Below, piece by piece: positions 51,676-60,001 of a DNA stretch of 64,000 bases. The DNA is taken from the IMG/VR virus record IMGVR_UViG_3300043465_001492, positions 1 to 64,000 of that record; one strand, given 5' to 3'. The position numbers and the translations under genes were made by a program. Each line of letters begins with the position of its first letter. Within the stretch, counting starts at the first letter, position 1. The notes beneath the pieces were generated by a model. The model was given only the letters and a program-made list of their open reading frames with translations. It had not been told where the DNA came from and did no database searches. Source of the stretch: a virus.

Positions 51676-53086
51676 AGAATTTTATGCAATAACGTAAAGC
51701 AATATTTACTGGGCGAGTTTCATTTGAAGTCCTAGCTACAGTACTTGGATCAAAAGTAACTTCTGAGCCAGTATCTGTAGCGCCAGTATTATCAATATAC
51801 GAGCTAGGAGTTGTGTTTTCTGAAAAAACACCAGTACCTTTCATCCAGGAATCAATTCTTAAAGTTCCAGTAAATTTTTGAAATGCATCTTTTACTGTTT
51901 GACCAAAGGTTGCACTATAAGAAGTTCCATCAATAGTTTGACTGCCACTTCCACGTATAAAAATACCACGCAAATCAGGAAGTCTAAATTGTGTCGATGA
52001 CTCACCTCCAATGTTATATGTAGTGCCAATTACATTAAAAAGATCAGCATATGTTCCAATACGATTCACGACTGCTCCATTACATGTTACCCATCCAGCA
52101 GGCGTACTATTCATAGCAAATGGAATAACTGCGCCCACTGGTATAAATTCAGAACTAATCGTAACACCATCAACTTTTGTAGTGCTTGGAAGAGATACAT
52201 TTCCTGTAAAAGTAGGACTTGCAAGATTTGCTTTTAAATCTAGTTGACTTTGTATGCTACTTGTAACTCCAGACAAACGTCCTAATTCTGTGCTTGTGAC
52301 AGCAGACACTGCAACTTTACCAGACGAGTCAGAAACTAATGCTCGATTAACAGTAAGATTGTTTGAGACTATTGATGTTGCTCCTCCTGTTATTGTAGCC
52401 TGTTTGCCGTTTAATACAGTTGCAGTTGCTGTTGATATTGGCTTGTTTGCATCGCTCGTGTTGTCTACATTACCCAATCCAATGGACGCCTTTGATACGT
52501 TAGTTATAGCAGAGGAAAATTGAGTAAAATTTATAGGGTCAGTGCCAAGTTCTTCTACTACACTCGTTACAACCCATGCGCTGCCTTTAAGTGTATTGCC
52601 ACCATCTACAAGTACATAGCCGTCATTAATTTCTAGCAGAGTGTCAAAATCTGTTGCGCGTAAAGGTACCCCTGATGATTGAACCACATAAATTCCGTTT
52701 TGCGCTGGGGCCGTTTGATTTTTTAATAACACACGATTACCAGACACTAATGTTACTCCATCAAGTATAGAACCTGGAATAATATTAGACAGCGCATAGT
52801 TAAGGCCTGGAGACGCAGCAACTACTGGAACTGCAATTTTTAAACCAGCGCTATTAAAGTTTTCAAGCGATACTTTGCTGTCTAATGCAGCCTGTACAAC
52901 AGGTGATATTGTTGTAGTCAGACGAGAGAGTCCATTTGCGAGGGTACTCGCTTTAATCTTGCGATTTGTACCAGCTGGATATGTCGACGAAGTCTGCTCA
53001 ATATTAATTATTTGTAAGAGGTCATTTGACGTTACATCTGTGTCAACTGTTAGTTCGCTTAACTGTGAAATTTTTATGGTAGCCAT
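51674..53086 (-). CDS. Tail-collar-domain fibre (short tail fibre-like)
   Basis: A 470-aa protein. Residues 1-70 are the shared attachment domain (TIKISQLSELTVDTDVTSNDLLQIIN...GTNRKIKASTLANGL). Residues about 85-195 hold a shortened form of the fibre module found in the 1585- and 595-aa fibres (GNRVLLKNQTAPAQNGIYVVQSSG...FINFTQFS-like). The C-terminus is a Phage Tail Collar domain: VGAVIPFAMNSTPAGWVTCNGAVV, TYNIGGESSTQFRLPDLRG, FIRGSGSQ and RPVNIALRYCIKF. T4 gp12-type short fibres end in this fold, so it may bind the host at the irreversible step. Two late promoters lie upstream. Confidence 0.85.
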   Translation of the reverse strand: MATIKISQLSELTVDTDVTSNDLLQIINIEQTSSTYPAGTNRKIKASTLANGLSRLTTTISPVVQAALDSKVSLENFNSAGLKIAVPVVAASPGLNYALSNIIPGSILDGVTLVSGNRVLLKNQTAPAQNGIYVVQSSGVPLRATDFDTLLEINDGYVLVDGGNTLKGSAWVVTSVVEELGTDPINFTQFSSAITNVSKASIGLGNVDNTSDANKPISTATATVLNGKQATITGGATSIVSNNLTVNRALVSDSSGKVAVSAVTSTELGRLSGVTSSIQSQLDLKANLASPTFTGNVSLPSTTKVDGVTISSEFIPVGAVIPFAMNSTPAGWVTCNGAVVNRIGTYADLFNVIGTTYNIGGESSTQFRLPDLRGIFIRGSGSQTIDGTSYSATFGQTVKDAFQKFTGTLRIDSWMKGTGVFSENTTPSSYIDNTGATDTGSEVTFDPSTVARTSNETRPVNIALRYCIKF

Positions 53087-53092
53087 ATACAG

Positions 53093-53100
53093 TATTTATA
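53093..53100 (-). promoter_or_regulatory. T4-type late promoter for the collar fibre
   Basis: An exact TATAAATA on the minus strand, 6 nt before the ATG at 53086. Confidence 0.65.
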
Positions 53101-53136
53101 ATAATTTTAATAGTGATTATATTAGACACGTGTTGT

Positions 53137-53144
53137 TATTTATA
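53137..53144 (-). promoter_or_regulatory. Second TATAAATA upstream of the collar fibre
   Basis: Another exact TATAAATA on the minus strand, 3 nt after the stop of the FGE-like gene, giving a leader of about 45 nt. Two tandem late elements in a 61-nt gap imply strong expression. Confidence 0.55.
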
Positions 53145-53147
53145 GAG

Positions 53148-54032
53148 TTAATTTATTTTACTACGAACGACTCGGAAACCGGTCGTGTTTGAAGATCCTG
53201 GTTGGCCACCACCATTTCTAATTGCTACTCTTACATCGGTTGCGTTTGTCGAATCCCAACTACCGCCTCGAAGTACTCTACTGTTAAGGTTTATACCTGA
53301 GGTTGGTCCACGCGGATTAATAAGATCGGTAGGGTTATAACTTTCTGCATAATAATCCCAACACAACTCACTAATATTGCCTGCAACATCGTATAGACCA
53401 TAACCGTTTGGTGGAAAGGTTCCTACTGCAGTAGTATTCGGCATATCTGGCCCGAGAAGTTGGCTAGGATTCATATAATTTGCTTCAGCTCGTGTAATAG
53501 TATCACCTAACGAATATCTTTTCCCAGTTAGCCCTCCCCTCGCTGCTTTTTCCCATTCGGCCTCAGTCGGAAGCCTGTAGCCATTAGCATTCCATTTTAC
53601 ATGCGTGCTAGGTAGATTTGTATTTCCAGTCTTGTAAACCGCGGTCTGAGCGCTATCACTGTAGTAAACTGGAGTAAGTCCTTCCTTCTGACTACGCGCA
53701 TTACACCATTTTACAGCATCAAACCAAGTGACATAACTGATAGGGTGATTGCTAGCTGTGCCGAATCCCATAGTTGGGTTTATCGTAGTTTCTGAAGCTA
53801 AATCTGTATATCCGTTGATTAATCCCCAAGTTCGCACTTCATTCCACTCGCCCCTTGTCACCTCACACTTACATATATAGAATCCATCTAAGGTTACTGT
53901 ACGCGTAGGAGTAGCATTTGCGATACCATCTAATGAGTCACCCATCGTGAAGGATCCCTGTGGAATGAAAGCCCATGCGTTTGATCCCACATTACGCCGA
54001 CGTCGCTTTCTTTTAATTGCAGAAAATAACAT
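53148..54032 (-). CDS. FGE/sulfatase-modifying-factor-like C-type lectin-fold protein
   Basis: A 294-aa protein of the FGE-sulfatase family: FIPQGSFTMGDSLDG, RTVTLDGFYICKCEVTRGEW, PISYVTWFDAVKWCNARS, GYRLPTEAEWEKAARGG, YGLYDVAGNISELCWDYY, RVLRGGSWD and the final NTTGFRVVRS. Catalytic formylglycine-generating enzymes need a cysteine pair near the last block; the GGSWDSTNATDVRVAIRN segment has none, so it is most probably a binding protein rather than an enzyme. The fold is a C-type-lectin variant used in phage receptor-binding and DGR-diversified proteins. The N-terminus is very basic (KRKRRRR). It lies among fibre genes, 2 nt after the 344-aa fibre. Confidence 0.85.
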   Translation of the reverse strand: MLFSAIKRKRRRRNVGSNAWAFIPQGSFTMGDSLDGIANATPTRTVTLDGFYICKCEVTRGEWNEVRTWGLINGYTDLASETTINPTMGFGTASNHPISYVTWFDAVKWCNARSQKEGLTPVYYSDSAQTAVYKTGNTNLPSTHVKWNANGYRLPTEAEWEKAARGGLTGKRYSLGDTITRAEANYMNPSQLLGPDMPNTTAVGTFPPNGYGLYDVAGNISELCWDYYAESYNPTDLINPRGPTSGINLNSRVLRGGSWDSTNATDVRVAIRNGGGQPGSSNTTGFRVVRSKIN

Positions 54033-54033
54033 A

Positions 54034-55068
54034 TCAAATAAAGTCCCAAGTATTGCTGCTTATATTTTTAATCGCACACACTTCACCAGCAAGCACAGTT
54101 GCGGCATCATTATTATTAACTGTAACGCCATTTGCTGCAGTTAGTGTCAATGAACCAGCGCCAGTGTTGCGTCTAAATGTAATTGTAGTTCCTACTGGAG
54201 CTGACGTTAAAACGGGTAGTGTAATAGTTATAGCACTTGCATTTGAAAGACGCACATATTTATTATAATGAGTGCTGCTAAGAGTCAGCGTAGATGTGGA
54301 TATTTCTAATATATTATTATAACTATCAGTTATTGCAGATTGCACAAATTCCGTCGTAGCAATTTGAGTGGTATTTGTGCCAACGTTTGCTGTAGTTGAT
54401 AACGGAGTCCCAGTAAAGGTAGGACTGCTAAACATCGTAGACTTGCTTTCATTTGTGACAGCGCCCAATCCAACCATAGTTGCAGTTATACCGCTCACTG
54501 TTCCGGTGAATGTTGGACTCGCAAGGTTTGCTTTAAGATTTAATGCGGTCTGTGTCGCCGACGATACTGGTTTGTTTGCATCACTTGTATTGTCTACGTT
54601 ACTCAATCCTACCATCGATGCAGTAATGCCACTTACAGTTCCAGTGAATGTAGGAGATTCACGGGGTGCTTTAGAGTTTAACTGAGTTTGAACGCTAGAC
54701 GTTATTCCACTGAGGTAACCTATTTCTGTACTAGTTAGACCGCCAAAAGTAAAACCATCAAGTTGAGATTGTATATTATCTCTCAATCCTAACAAGAAGC
54801 TTATTTCAATACCAGTCACACTGCCAATGCTTGTTGTAGACGGCAGTGTAACGTTACCGGTAAAAGTTGGATTTGTTTGAATCTTGGCACTGCTCAATGC
54901 ACCATCAGAAAGTCCGTCAAACAACGAATCTGCAAGATCACCTACAGATATAATAGCATTGCTGCCATTTTCTGACATAAGTGGGTTAGAGGCGTCAATA
55001 ATTGGTATTGAATCATTTGCTGCCGCCGCCGGTACAACCTCTAATTGTGAAAATTTAATATCTGGCAT
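54034..55068 (-). CDS. Tail-fibre protein (344 aa)
   Basis: A fibre with the same N-terminal attachment domain as the two at 50510 and 51674 (DIKFSQLEVVPAAAANDSIPIIDAS...NAIISVGDLADSL). A solenoid shaft has three SPTFTGTVSGIT(A)xMVGL units and VDNTSDANKPVSSATQ. A small C-terminal head (SSTHYNKYVRLSNASAITITLP...TITFRRNTGAGSLTLTAANG) resembles tip domains of other phage fibres. Its stop is 2 nt before the FGE-like gene, so the lectin-like protein may be its tip-binding partner. A late promoter lies 6 nt upstream. Confidence 0.8.
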   Translation of the reverse strand: MPDIKFSQLEVVPAAAANDSIPIIDASNPLMSENGSNAIISVGDLADSLFDGLSDGALSSAKIQTNPTFTGNVTLPSTTSIGSVTGIEISFLLGLRDNIQSQLDGFTFGGLTSTEIGYLSGITSSVQTQLNSKAPRESPTFTGTVSGITASMVGLSNVDNTSDANKPVSSATQTALNLKANLASPTFTGTVSGITATMVGLGAVTNESKSTMFSSPTFTGTPLSTTANVGTNTTQIATTEFVQSAITDSYNNILEISTSTLTLSSTHYNKYVRLSNASAITITLPVLTSAPVGTTITFRRNTGAGSLTLTAANGVTVNNNDAATVLAGEVCAIKNISSNTWDFI

Positions 55069-55074
55069 ATCTAT

Positions 55075-55082
55075 TATTTATA
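55075..55082 (-). promoter_or_regulatory. T4-type late promoter for the 344-aa fibre
   Basis: An exact TATAAATA on the minus strand in the 33-nt gap after the wedge gene, 6 nt before the ATG at 55068. Confidence 0.65.
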
Positions 55083-55101
55083 AAATTAAAACTACTTTAC
55101 T

Positions 55102-57654
55102 TTATGTGTATGTATGAGAAGTTGTGTCTCCGCTATTAATTGTAGTAGAAGGTGTAGCGTCACCCCATATTATTTCTACTTGTGATGGCGGAAAAGTGTT
55201 AATACTAAATTCATTTAAGACACTACTAGAAGCTGCAAATTCCCAAAGTTCATACACTATTTTTTGTACAATTACTGGTGCTGAGCCGCCAATAAGTATT
55301 GGCCCATCGGTTGCTCCTTTTCTTATAAAAATTGTAAATGTTTCAGATATTCCAGAGTTTTCACCCAATACCGGCACAACTCTAAAATATCCTGAATTAT
55401 TTTTAATTACAAAACTACCAGAGTCCGATTCGATATTTGTGCCAACTATGTTATAATATAGTATAGTGCCATCTGGTATAAATTTTGTATTTACATAAAA
55501 TCTCACTGATTCGCCTTCAAATATATTAGTTTTATTTGAGAAAAATGTGCCCATTTGCACATTTGTTTGACCTTCAGTTATAAGTGTGTATTCGTCGTCT
55601 TCAGTTAAAAATGACTCTGAATCTTGTGTAGTAAATGGATATCGATAAACTAGTGGTTCTTTGTCTTCAAGTGTACTATTCATATAGGCTTCCATAGTTA
55701 TATCAAAAGATTCGACGACTGCTTCATCATATTCTGGGTCCGTGTCTTCATATGTTGGATCAAGTGGAATTAATTCACTATAAAACCATGGGTAGTATGA
55801 AAGATCGAGTACTTTAAATGTTATAAAACTTGATATATTACTAAACAGTCGATCAGCATTTGGTGTGTATGGCGCACTTGCCTGAGCAATAGTCTTGTGT
55901 GAAAAGCCAGAGACTAGTTCGTTTGGATCAAAGAATTTTATCCAACGTTGATAGTCTTCATAGACTACTTTGTCTCTATAATTGGCATTAATTGCAAATA
56001 TGCGAAGGGCAAGTTGAACCATACGTACTAGAGACTCCGGCGCGTTGCGATCTAGCAGTCTTGTAAGTATAATTGTTAGCAGTCTTTCGTTTGCCGTTAA
56101 CCAACCTGGTTGACTACGAGGGCTATGATAGCCGAGTACTGGAGGATGATATGCATTTAGCCATGAATAACTTTCCTGCGGTTTGCGAACGACATAGTCA
56201 ATAATATCGTACCATTCACTACGAGCAATAAATTCAAAGATTATAGCGCTAAATAGTTTTAACCCAGAAGGGTGTACAAACCGCAAATAATCATCGCCCC
56301 ACTCATCATATGGTAATTCACTTTTGATTTCATATGAATAATTTTGCCAATAATAACCGTCATGCAACTTATATAGATTAGAAGCAAATGATTTGTTATC
56401 AGAATATGTCCATACATCTTCATCACTTGGAATTACACTCCATAGAATTGGATCTAGGTCTTCACACCGATAAATTGTTGGTGTTGGTGCGTCTTCTAAT
56501 GAATATATAAGGTCACCAATTTTAGATGTATATTCTGGGCTTGCCGTTACGCTAAATATATGAGCATACTCGACATTTGAAATGTCAACTACATATGTTG
56601 AGCCGCCCGCTTCTTCTGTGACAATACCATTGTCTTCAGGAGGCAGTCCTTTTTGAGTTAATATATAGTCTGCCGTGCCCTCTTCAGTCTCTAAACCAAA
56701 AACTGAAATGTTTATACTATCATCACCAAGAGTAATTATTTTTTCAGTAATTATTTCGTTGTTTGTAATAGACTCATCAACTAAAACTTTACCAGACTCA
56801 TCAAGTATTTCTTCTGTGTCTGTAGATGGAACTATAGGAGTTATAGTTAACCTACTATACTCTATATTTTGAGAGTCTATTGTGTCATCATATTCAATGT
56901 TACGCGCAAAGATGTCCCAAACTGCTTCATCTGGCCAAGGCGTGTCATTTGTACTGTATAACTCAAAGTCATCTTTATATCGATAGACCCAACGATAAAT
57001 GGGATCTGCTCCTTCAGTGGCAATATTTACTTTTTGTATATATGGAAGATTAAATGACTGTTCAACTTCTCCGTATGTCCAAAGATTAGTTGAAAAACAT
57101 CTAAGAGTGACAGCATATGGCGCAACCGCAGAAGTTGGAAATGGACCAATTTTATAATCAGACGTTACAACAATTGTATTTTTATTTGGGTTTGTGCCTG
57201 ATGTGCGTAATGATGGTATGTCAATTGGGGCCCAACGGCCGCCGCCGCCTGACAAGTCAAATAGGTAATTTTTAGGGTAAAATATACTTACAATTTCGTC
57301 AAAGAAAAGTTTGAAAAATGTGTGTATGCTGTCTTCCGAACCGCGTGTATGATAATATTGTATAATAACGCGATAGAGAGTGACCTTATCAAGCACACGT
57401 GAATTTGGAATATTGCGTGCAATTAGGCTTTGTATTTGGGTTAGATATTTATCAGATACAATATCAATATCTTTTTCGCGAGTAATGGCAGCAATTTCGT
57501 TTGACGGCAAACCATTACGGTTTAGATGCTCATAATAGCGCTCAATAAAATTGATAAGATTGCTCGCAGGCTCTTTTAAAGAATCTGGATACAAACTTTC
57601 GGTTTGTATTGATTCTATATTACGCGGGCGCGAATTTGCTATACTTAAAAGCAT
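55102..57654 (-). CDS. Baseplate wedge protein, gp7-like
   Basis: An 850-aa protein directly after gp6, where T4-like phages carry gp7. The N-terminus (SLYPDSLKEPASNLINFIERYYEHLNRNG...YLTQIQSLIARNIPNSRVLDKVTLYRVIIQYYHTRGSEDS) is characteristic of the aquatic T4-like protein found here. Its middle is long, beta-rich and acidic. Near the C-terminus (about 700-790) it has an Ig/Calx-like domain similar to the 469-aa protein. It ends with a half PKD-like unit (IIWGDATPSTTINSGDTTSHTYT). The first part is confident as a baseplate wedge; the name gp7 rests mainly on position. Confidence 0.72.
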   Translation of the reverse strand: MLLSIANSRPRNIESIQTESLYPDSLKEPASNLINFIERYYEHLNRNGLPSNEIAAITREKDIDIVSDKYLTQIQSLIARNIPNSRVLDKVTLYRVIIQYYHTRGSEDSIHTFFKLFFDEIVSIFYPKNYLFDLSGGGGRWAPIDIPSLRTSGTNPNKNTIVVTSDYKIGPFPTSAVAPYAVTLRCFSTNLWTYGEVEQSFNLPYIQKVNIATEGADPIYRWVYRYKDDFELYSTNDTPWPDEAVWDIFARNIEYDDTIDSQNIEYSRLTITPIVPSTDTEEILDESGKVLVDESITNNEIITEKIITLGDDSINISVFGLETEEGTADYILTQKGLPPEDNGIVTEEAGGSTYVVDISNVEYAHIFSVTASPEYTSKIGDLIYSLEDAPTPTIYRCEDLDPILWSVIPSDEDVWTYSDNKSFASNLYKLHDGYYWQNYSYEIKSELPYDEWGDDYLRFVHPSGLKLFSAIIFEFIARSEWYDIIDYVVRKPQESYSWLNAYHPPVLGYHSPRSQPGWLTANERLLTIILTRLLDRNAPESLVRMVQLALRIFAINANYRDKVVYEDYQRWIKFFDPNELVSGFSHKTIAQASAPYTPNADRLFSNISSFITFKVLDLSYYPWFYSELIPLDPTYEDTDPEYDEAVVESFDITMEAYMNSTLEDKEPLVYRYPFTTQDSESFLTEDDEYTLITEGQTNVQMGTFFSNKTNIFEGESVRFYVNTKFIPDGTILYYNIVGTNIESDSGSFVIKNNSGYFRVVPVLGENSGISETFTIFIRKGATDGPILIGGSAPVIVQKIVYELWEFAASSSVLNEFSINTFPPSQVEIIWGDATPSTTINSGDTTSHTYT

Positions 57655-57656
57655 AC

Positions 57657-59525
57657 TTAACGGTCTCTACTAAATGTATTATACTGCACTGAACGATTTG
57701 AACCACCAACCGCAATTAGGTCAACTTCGCCATAAACATTTAGGCGTGTTGTATCAATGCGCATAAGTTGGTTGCGTTTAGGCGCAAGGTCATTTGATAG
57801 CGGTATTACGTCTATTATCATTGTGGTATCAGTGTCGGCGAGTAGCGGTTCTATTTCCATTACTCCTGTACTCAATGTAAGCGTGCCAACGTCTTTATTA
57901 CGAATAATTGGTTTATCATTGACATCATAATAATAGACATATAGCAAGCGTATGTCAGACAGTGTTGGATGCGCCTCTTCACCAATATAATATGTAACTC
58001 CATCATAAACCCAACCAGTAGAATTTACAATGGCAATATTATCGTCAACAGTTAATGATGTACCAAATTTTATTGTTATTTTTTGCGGTTGTCCACTAAC
58101 TAACGTAAAACTTTTAGAAATAAACACTCGTATAAGTGAATTTAATATTGCAGGACTTGTTCCATCAACAGTCTTTGATAAAAATGAATGACGAAACACA
58201 CCATCAAAAGATTCCAAATATTGACTATTAAATGCGCCTATACTTTCTTTAACCTTTGTTTCAAGTTGTGTTTTTGTGTATGTAGTCAGGTTACGGTTAT
58301 ACTTAAAGAGTACATCAAGCACAATATCAACATATTCAGGATCAACTATTTCAGGAAATATTGAGAGTACTTTTTTATCACTTAAATATGTTAGCAATCC
58401 TTGTTTTTCATTTGAAGTTAAAACTGATGAAGAATCCGATTTTTTTGCAGATATAAAAACTTTACCATATTGTGGCGGATCATTATCTTCGCCTCCCCAC
58501 ACAGCTACTGATTTTACATTTGTTAGATAACTGTGTACCAATGTTTTATAGTCATCAGCAGTTACTGCACGATTTTGTGAAACATATTGAAGTGGCGCGT
58601 TATATTTTATACTGCTAATAGACTCACGGTCTGACCCGCCAACTGCACTTGCAACTGTATTTAAACTAACTCGAGTTAGTTGAGTTGAATCAAAAAAATC
58701 AGAGTATGAAAAAATATTTGAAGAGTTTGCGCCAATACCATCAGTAACCAAATATGTTAACTCTAAAACGTTTAAGTTATCTGGTTTTTTGCCAAATAAA
58801 CCATTACCAAATGATATTACATAGTTGCCATTATAGTTTTCGTATAAGAAATAAATTGGGGTTGTATCATCAACAATATTAATATCCGTAAATAAAGAAT
58901 ATACTTCGTTAATTTCTGAACGTCCAGTTTGATATACCGCTACTTTTAACGTGCTCGTATCAATATTTTTATCATCTATAATATATTCATTATTACTTTG
59001 TGTAGAATTTATTTGAATTCTCTTTTTAATAAATGTACCTTGATATATGTCAACGTTATTTGCTACCAAGTTTCCACTAGAATTTTTTGTGCAGACAATA
59101 TCATTTAAATTTGTGAATTTATAGGTTTGACTTTTTGAAAGGTCTGTTATATTTGATGAAAAAGTTGAACCCACTGGAAAAACATATTCATTTAATAATG
59201 TATTTCTTGGCGTTACAGTTACGTTTATTTGTGCCTTTGCAGAGGCATAACTGCGTGGGGTATATCCAATTAACTTTGCGGCAGACACCACGTTTTGTCG
59301 TAACTGTGCAGTATCAATAAAACTTTCATTGACTGCCATGTGTGCGAGTAATGCATTGTAATGTGTGTTATGCGAGAGCACATCAATCAACATATTTAAT
59401 CCAGACCCAGCATAATCCCAGTCTTTAAATGGACTGTCTCCAGCCTTGAAATATTCTATTAGATTAGCCTTGATTTGATCAAAATCTAATTCTGTAACAT
59501 TTACTGATTGTGTAGGAATTTCCAT
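57657..59525 (-). CDS. gp6: Baseplate wedge protein gp6
   Basis: A 622-aa protein of the gp6/baseplate-J family: LDFDQIKANLIEYFKAGDSPFKDWDYAGSGLNMLIDVLSHNTHYNALLAHMAVNESFIDTAQ near the N-terminus, AKLIGYTPRSYASAKA, the GGSDRESISSIKYNAPLQY block and NRAVTADDYKTLVHSYL in the middle. T4 gp6 (660 aa) forms the ring that holds wedges together. Its start overlaps the gp25 stop by one base and its stop is 2 nt from the gp7-like start. This is the conserved gp25-gp6-gp7 order. Confidence 0.94.
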   Translation of the reverse strand: MEIPTQSVNVTELDFDQIKANLIEYFKAGDSPFKDWDYAGSGLNMLIDVLSHNTHYNALLAHMAVNESFIDTAQLRQNVVSAAKLIGYTPRSYASAKAQINVTVTPRNTLLNEYVFPVGSTFSSNITDLSKSQTYKFTNLNDIVCTKNSSGNLVANNVDIYQGTFIKKRIQINSTQSNNEYIIDDKNIDTSTLKVAVYQTGRSEINEVYSLFTDINIVDDTTPIYFLYENYNGNYVISFGNGLFGKKPDNLNVLELTYLVTDGIGANSSNIFSYSDFFDSTQLTRVSLNTVASAVGGSDRESISSIKYNAPLQYVSQNRAVTADDYKTLVHSYLTNVKSVAVWGGEDNDPPQYGKVFISAKKSDSSSVLTSNEKQGLLTYLSDKKVLSIFPEIVDPEYVDIVLDVLFKYNRNLTTYTKTQLETKVKESIGAFNSQYLESFDGVFRHSFLSKTVDGTSPAILNSLIRVFISKSFTLVSGQPQKITIKFGTSLTVDDNIAIVNSTGWVYDGVTYYIGEEAHPTLSDIRLLYVYYYDVNDKPIIRNKDVGTLTLSTGVMEIEPLLADTDTTMIIDVIPLSNDLAPKRNQLMRIDTTRLNVYGEVDLIAVGGSNRSVQYNTFSRDR

Positions 59526-59956
59526 TATCGTACTCGTGTTAAATATATTACAATTTCAGCAGTTGAATTGTATGATGCTTGAAAAGTTATGCCCACCCGA
59601 TATGCATTTTGATCAGACTCGTCCACTACAGTCACTTCATAGTCGCTTATACGTGGTTCATAATCATCAATCATTCGTTCTATTTTTGTCTTTAGCTCAT
59701 ATTCTGTAAACATGTTTGCATTTTCAAACAGCAAAGAACGAATGTCCGAAGCAATTTCTGGTTGAAACAGCCGATCATATTGATTTGTTAACAACAAATT
59801 TTTTAAACTTTGACGTATTGAATCAATATCAAGAATTGGACGTATGTCATTATAAATCGGGTGTATAGCAAAACTATTGTCTATATCGGAATATAAATTT
59901 TTTCTAGCCACATTCGATGGCCTAGAATCATTATAATCCGATAAAGTTTTACTCAT
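59525..59956 (-). CDS. gp25: Baseplate wedge protein gp25
   Basis: The likely product is 143 aa, from the ATG at 59954-59956 (MSKTLSDYNDSRPSN). The reading frame is open 14 codons further upstream, but an exact late promoter (59962-59969) stands just before the internal ATG and would exclude the longer form. It has the gp25 lysozyme-like wedge pattern with the conserved DYEPRI motif and a NSFAIHPIYNDIRPILDIDSIRQSLKNLL region. gp25 links wedges to the sheath in contractile tails. Confidence 0.9.
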   Translation of the reverse strand: MSKTLSDYNDSRPSNVARKNLYSDIDNSFAIHPIYNDIRPILDIDSIRQSLKNLLLTNQYDRLFQPEIASDIRSLLFENANMFTEYELKTKIERMIDDYEPRISDYEVTVVDESDQNAYRVGITFQASYNSTAEIVIYLTRVR

Positions 59957-59961
59957 ATTTC

Positions 59962-59969
59962 TATTTATA
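59962..59969 (-). promoter_or_regulatory. T4-type late promoter for gp25
   Basis: An exact TATAAATA on the minus strand, 5 nt before the preferred gp25 ATG. It decides the start and would lead the gp25-gp6-gp7 operon. Confidence 0.68.
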
Positions 59970-60001
59970 TAATTTATAATACGCGGTAAATTATACAAAC
60001 A

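Noticed and set aside
53122-53132. A short palindrome (acacgtgt) between the FGE-like and collar genes
   Set aside because: It is only 8 bp with no loop or T-run; too short to call an operator or terminator.
59957-59998. The upstream start for gp25
   Set aside because: The late-promoter element at 59962-59969 lies inside this extension, and the internal ATG gives the usual gp25 N-terminus.
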